Of a stretch of 64,000 nt of DNA, positions 61,422 to 64,000 are shown one piece after another. The notes below the pieces were generated by a model that was not told the DNA's origin, did no database searches, and saw nothing but the letters and a program-made list of their open reading frames with translations. A program made the position numbers and the translations under genes. The stretch's first letter is position 1; each line of letters begins with the position of its first letter. This DNA comes from JBBQXH01 sp963710975 (GTDB lineage Bacteria; Actinomycetota; Thermoleophilia; Gaiellales; Gaiellaceae), in assembly GCA_963710975.1 (NCBI GenBank), contig CAVQCG010000001.1, positions 1 through 64,000 of the forward strand, read 5' to 3'.

Positions 61422-62283
61422 GGGTCGTCTCCAGGATCCCGCCGACGCCCCTCGGCCTGACGAGGAGCACGATGGCGATGAGGCCGAACAGCGTCAGCAG
61501 GACGTAGCTCTGGTCGAGGTACCGTGCGGTCAACGCTTCGGTCAGCCCGACAAGGATCGCTGCGATGATCGTGCCCGGGATACTCCCGAGACCACCGAGC
61601 AGCGCGACGATCAGACCCTTCACCAGGGGCGCGAAGCCGACATCAGGTGACGGGTAGAAGACCTGTGAGAGCAGCACGGCGGCCAGCCCGGCCAGCCCGC
61701 CGCTGACCATGAGGATCGCAAACGCCGACGGAATACGACCGATGCCGACGAGCGCTGCGCCTTCCTTGTTCTGCGTCATCGCGCGCACGCCGAGACCCAT
61801 CCTCGTCGAGAGAATCGCGACGACGACCAGCGCCATGACGGCGGCCGACGTGAGGATCGCGCCGCTACGGTCGGCTGAGATGTTCGTACCCCCGATCGAA
61901 AACCGGGACGTGCCGAAGATGGACGGGATGCTCTTGTCCTGCGGCCCGAAGACCTGAAGGAAGACGTTGACACCGATGATGCTGAGCGCGAGGGTTGCGA
62001 TCATCGAGCGCGTGTCCCAGTTGATGCGCCCGTCGAGGGGAAGGAAGACGACGACGCAGATGATCGCGCCGGCGACGAGCCCCATCAGGACGCCTGCGAC
62101 CGTCACGACGGCGGGGTTGTCGGAGATGTGCTCGGCCGCCCACCAGGCGGCGTAGCCCGCGGCCGCGAACGTGACCCCGTGCGCAAGGTTGAGGAAGCCG
62201 AGCCCCGCCCAGGTGAGCGAGATGCCGACGGCGAGCAGCCCGTACGTCGCAGCGAGGTTGATGGTCGTGATGAGAATGTCCAT
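61414..62283 (-). CDS. livH: Branched-chain amino acid-type ABC transporter permease LivH
   Basis: A 289-residue LivH-family permease. It starts DILITTINLAATYGLLAVGI and has about eight helices, with SLTWAGLGFLNLAHGVTFAA and AMTQNKEGAALVGIGRIPSA characteristic of the family, and VALLGGLGSIPGTIIAAILV as the ATPase-contact loop. A GGAGGAG ribosome site precedes ATG 62283. The family imports branched-chain amino acids, amides, urea or other small molecules, so the ligand cannot be named. It is the third gene of the livG-livF-livH-livM order. Confidence 0.94.
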   Translation of the reverse strand: MDILITTINLAATYGLLAVGISLTWAGLGFLNLAHGVTFAAAGYAAWWAAEHISDNPAVVTVAGVLMGLVAGAIICVVVFLPLDGRINWDTRSMIATLALSIIGVNVFLQVFGPQDKSIPSIFGTSRFSIGGTNISADRSGAILTSAAVMALVVVAILSTRMGLGVRAMTQNKEGAALVGIGRIPSAFAILMVSGGLAGLAAVLLSQVFYPSPDVGFAPLVKGLIVALLGGLGSIPGTIIAAILVGLTEALTARYLDQSYVLLTLFGLIAIVLLVRPRGVGGILETTRG

Positions 62284-62286
62284 GCC

Positions 62287-63008
62287 CTACTCCTCCCTCG
62301 ACCCATCCGGCCCTGCAGCATCGACCGACGGCGTCCGGGGCGGCCCCGCCAGGCTCGATGCTCGACGACCTCACCGCCGTGGATCCGAACGATCCTGTCG
62401 AGCTTCCCCTCGATCAGGGCCTGATTCTGCTCCGCGATCACCAGAGCGCCACCCTCGAGATCGAGCTCCATCAGGCTCGCAACGAGCCCGGTGCCGATAC
62501 CGGGAGCGAGCCCGAGGGAGGGCTCGTCGATCAGGTACACCTTGGCGTCGCCCATCAGACCCCGCCCGACCGAGAGCATCCGCCGCTCGCCGCCGGACAG
62601 TGTTCCTGCGGCCTGCTTCATGCGCTCACCGAGCCGCGGGAAGATCTTCAGGACTCGTTCGCGGCGCTTCTTGCGGTCCCGCCAGCCGGATGCGAACGCG
62701 CCCGAGTCGAGGTTGTCGCGGACGCTCAGGCCCGCGAAGAGCGCGTCGCCCTGCGGAATCATGACGATCCCGGCGCGGGTGAGCTTGTACGTCGGCGTGT
62801 GAATGATCGGCTTGCCGTTCAGGAAGATCTCGCCTGTCCGCCAGTCGACGAGGCCCATGACCGATCGCATCAAGGTCGTCTTTCCGTGCCCGTTCAGACC
62901 GACGAGGCCGACCCGCTCCGCCGGAGCGACGCTCAGATCGATCGAGTGGAGCACACGCAGCGGTCCGTAGCCGGCCGAGAGCTTTCTGACCTCCAGCGCT
63001 GGGGTCAT
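62287..63008 (-). CDS. livF: ABC transporter ATP-binding protein LivF, likely frameshifted near its end
   Basis: An ATPase of about 240 residues. Walker A is GLNGHGKTTLMRS, Q-loop IPQGDALFAGLSV, signature LSGGERRMLSVGRGL, Walker B VYLIDEPSLGLAP, and H-loop region VIAEQNQ (Gln in place of His, as in LivF relatives). After VVEHRA the open frame runs on into livH out of frame to 62103. Adding one base near 62341-62365 instead gives SLAGPPRTPSVDAAGPDG and a TAG at 62287, just before livH. This is the more likely end. ATG 63008 overlaps the livG stop (ATGA). Confidence 0.9.
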
Positions 63009-63721
63009 GCAGCTTGCGCCGGCTCGAAGTAGGCGGCTCGGACTGCAGGGTCTTCGAACACCTCTTTGGGTGGGCCCTGCGCAATCCGCTTCCCGGCATC
63101 CATCACCAGGACCGCCTCAGCGACCGCGAAGAGCAGCTCGAGACGATGCTCGACCACGATGACCGCCATGCCGGTCTCGACCGTCACCTTGCGGATGAGT
63201 TCGTCCATCTCGTCGATCTCGTCCTGGAGAAGGCCGCTGCAGGGCTCGTCGAGCATCAACACGGTTGGCTGGCGCATCAGCAGACCGGCGAGTAGCAGCT
63301 TCCGCCGGTTGAGCGTATCGAGTGGGCCCGCGACCTGGTTGTCCGATACGTCGAAGCGCACGAGCTCTCGGGCCTTCTGCACCGCCTCGGTGTCGACGTG
63401 AGGCCGGTACGCGATGCGCGCCGCCTGGAGCGTCTCCCCGACCGTGAGGTCGGTCGGAACGAGCGGTGACTGAAACGTCCGGGCGAGGCCGTGCCGGACA
63501 CGCTGATGGGCGGCCATCTTCGTGATGTCGCGCCCGCTCAGCTCGACGTGTCCGGCATCGGCCTTCTGGTGCCCGGAAAGGACATCGAAGAGGGTGGTCT
63601 TCCCAGCCCCGTTCGGTCCGGCGATGCCGAGGATGTGCCCCGGCTCGACCGACAGCGCGACGCCGTCGACGGCGACGAAGCCGCCGTACGTCTTCCGGAT
63701 GTCGGTGCAAGAGAGGGACAC
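63005..63721 (-). CDS. livG: ABC transporter ATP-binding protein LivG
   Basis: A 238-residue ATPase. Walker A is GIAGPNGAGKTTLFDVLSG, Q-loop ARTFQSPLVPT, Walker B VLMLDEPCSGLLQDEIDEM and H-loop IVVEHRLELLF. The ABC signature is weak: LDTLNRRKLLLAGLL replaces the usual LSYGQQR-type sequence, so this subunit may be catalytically asymmetric, with LivF carrying the canonical signature. The C-terminal AQGPPKEVFEDPAVRAAYF is typical. GTG 63721 has no strong ribosome site. It is followed by livF with a 4-nt overlap. Confidence 0.92.
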   Translation of the reverse strand: MSLSCTDIRKTYGGFVAVDGVALSVEPGHILGIAGPNGAGKTTLFDVLSGHQKADAGHVELSGRDITKMAAHQRVRHGLARTFQSPLVPTDLTVGETLQAARIAYRPHVDTEAVQKARELVRFDVSDNQVAGPLDTLNRRKLLLAGLLMRQPTVLMLDEPCSGLLQDEIDEMDELIRKVTVETGMAVIVVEHRLELLFAVAEAVLVMDAGKRIAQGPPKEVFEDPAVRAAYFEPAQAA

Positions 63722-63742
63722 GATCCTCGGTGGCCTTACGCT

Positions 63743-64000
63743 CTAGCTCATCCAGGGCGCGGGCTGGAACGTCGTCTCGATGTACGGAGCCGGCTGGATG
63801 ATCTTGTTCTGCAGATCCTGGAACTGGAAGAACAGGTGCGCCTGGCTGAGCGACGGGTCCGGCGACAGGTCCGGATAGATCGCACCGACGTTCCCGGGGT
63901 CCCACGAGTACCAGTAGCCCCCGTTGACGCCGCGCATCGGCCACATGTTCTTGAGGAAGGTCGATACGCCTTTGAAGTCGCGCGAGTCGCCGACGGCACC
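63743..64000 (-). CDS. ABC transporter substrate-binding protein, C-terminal part only
   Basis: The frame is open at the window edge and codes for about 85 C-terminal residues: DFKGVSTFLKNMWPMRGVNG, YWYSWDPGNVGAIYPDLSPD, LFFQFQDLQNKIIQPAPYIE and a final TFQPAPWMS. These resemble the end of periplasmic branched-chain-type binding proteins (Peripla_BP_6/5). It lies 21 nt upstream of livG on the same strand, so it is the binding protein of this transporter. The N-terminus, signal peptide and ligand pocket lie outside the window. Confidence 0.75.
   Translation of the reverse strand, partial: GAVGDSRDFKGVSTFLKNMWPMRGVNGGYWYSWDPGNVGAIYPDLSPDPSLSQAHLFFQFQDLQNKIIQPAPYIETTFQPAPWMS

Noticed and set aside
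62103..62286. A 60-residue C-terminal extension of LivF overlapping livH.
   Set aside because: It reads the livH coding sequence out of frame. An end at 62287 directly before the livH ribosome site fits the family length.
40232..62350. Programmed frameshifting as the cause of the split genes.
   Set aside because: The sites share short C/G runs but no common slippery heptamer plus downstream structure, they occur at arbitrary protein positions, and both +1 and -1 events exist.
1..64000. tRNA, rRNA, tmRNA or RNase P RNA genes.
   Set aside because: No cloverleaf, CCA-ended structure or conserved rRNA/RNase P segments were seen by eye. A tRNAscan or Infernal run would be decisive.

Overview
The window is high-GC, densely packed DNA of actinobacterial type. 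Evidence for this is frequent GTG starts, 1-8 nt gene overlaps, an ECF sigma/zinc anti-sigma pair, Rex, a Thr/Ala-rich anchored cytochrome c, an F420/FMN split-barrel protein and many dehydrogenases and amidohydrolases. A deep-branching soil actinobacterium such as Thermoleophilia would fit, but that is inference. No rRNA, tRNA or CRISPR array was seen.

Layout. 1-2.1 kb: sigma/anti-sigma operon and a Tat-type Cys-rich protein behind a hairpin-rich leader. 2.2-9.9 kb (minus): a housekeeping run, transcribed FmdB-type zinc ribbon, family-4 uracil-DNA glycosylase, tsaE, tsaB, rimI, tsaD, subtilisin-like protease, glutaredoxin-like protein, rex. 9.9-15 kb: VOC dioxygenase-like protein, methyltransferase, cupin gene flanked by direct repeats, IS630-type transposase relic, GH19-CHAP lysozyme-like protein. 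15-18.8 kb: pantothenate genes (DUF2520 protein, panC, panB), cytochrome c, Yip1-like protein. 18.9-25.9 kb: uvrA, a 71-bp repeat array, nagA, an S15 hydrolase and a VapBC pair.

26-64 kb is a large catabolic and transport island, nearly all on the minus strand with translationally coupled genes. It holds three M20 peptidases, a second S15 hydrolase, creatininase, D-aminoacylase, a two-subunit N,N-dimethylformamidase-like enzyme, two amidases, M24 and M28 peptidases, an OrtA/OrtB thiolase pair, three Gfo/Idh/MocA oxidoreductases, two xylose-isomerase-like TIM barrels, an SDR, an RraA-like aldolase, an FGGY kinase with a BtpA protein, and a branched-chain-type ABC transporter at the right edge. 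Together they suggest uptake of small amide- or peptide-like compounds, hydrolysis of C-N bonds and oxidation of the products. The substrate is unknown.

Two patterns cut across the annotation. First, at least eleven genes, including the normally essential panC and uvrA, carry single-base frameshifts. Thirteen are +1 insertions, most of them in short C/G runs, and two are deletions. Each frameshifted length becomes a multiple of three when corrected, so sequence error is more likely than gene decay. Second, intergenic repeats built around the stable mini-hairpin GCGAAGC recur at several loci, and several genes have a -10 hexamer 6-7 nt before the start codon, as in leaderless mRNAs.
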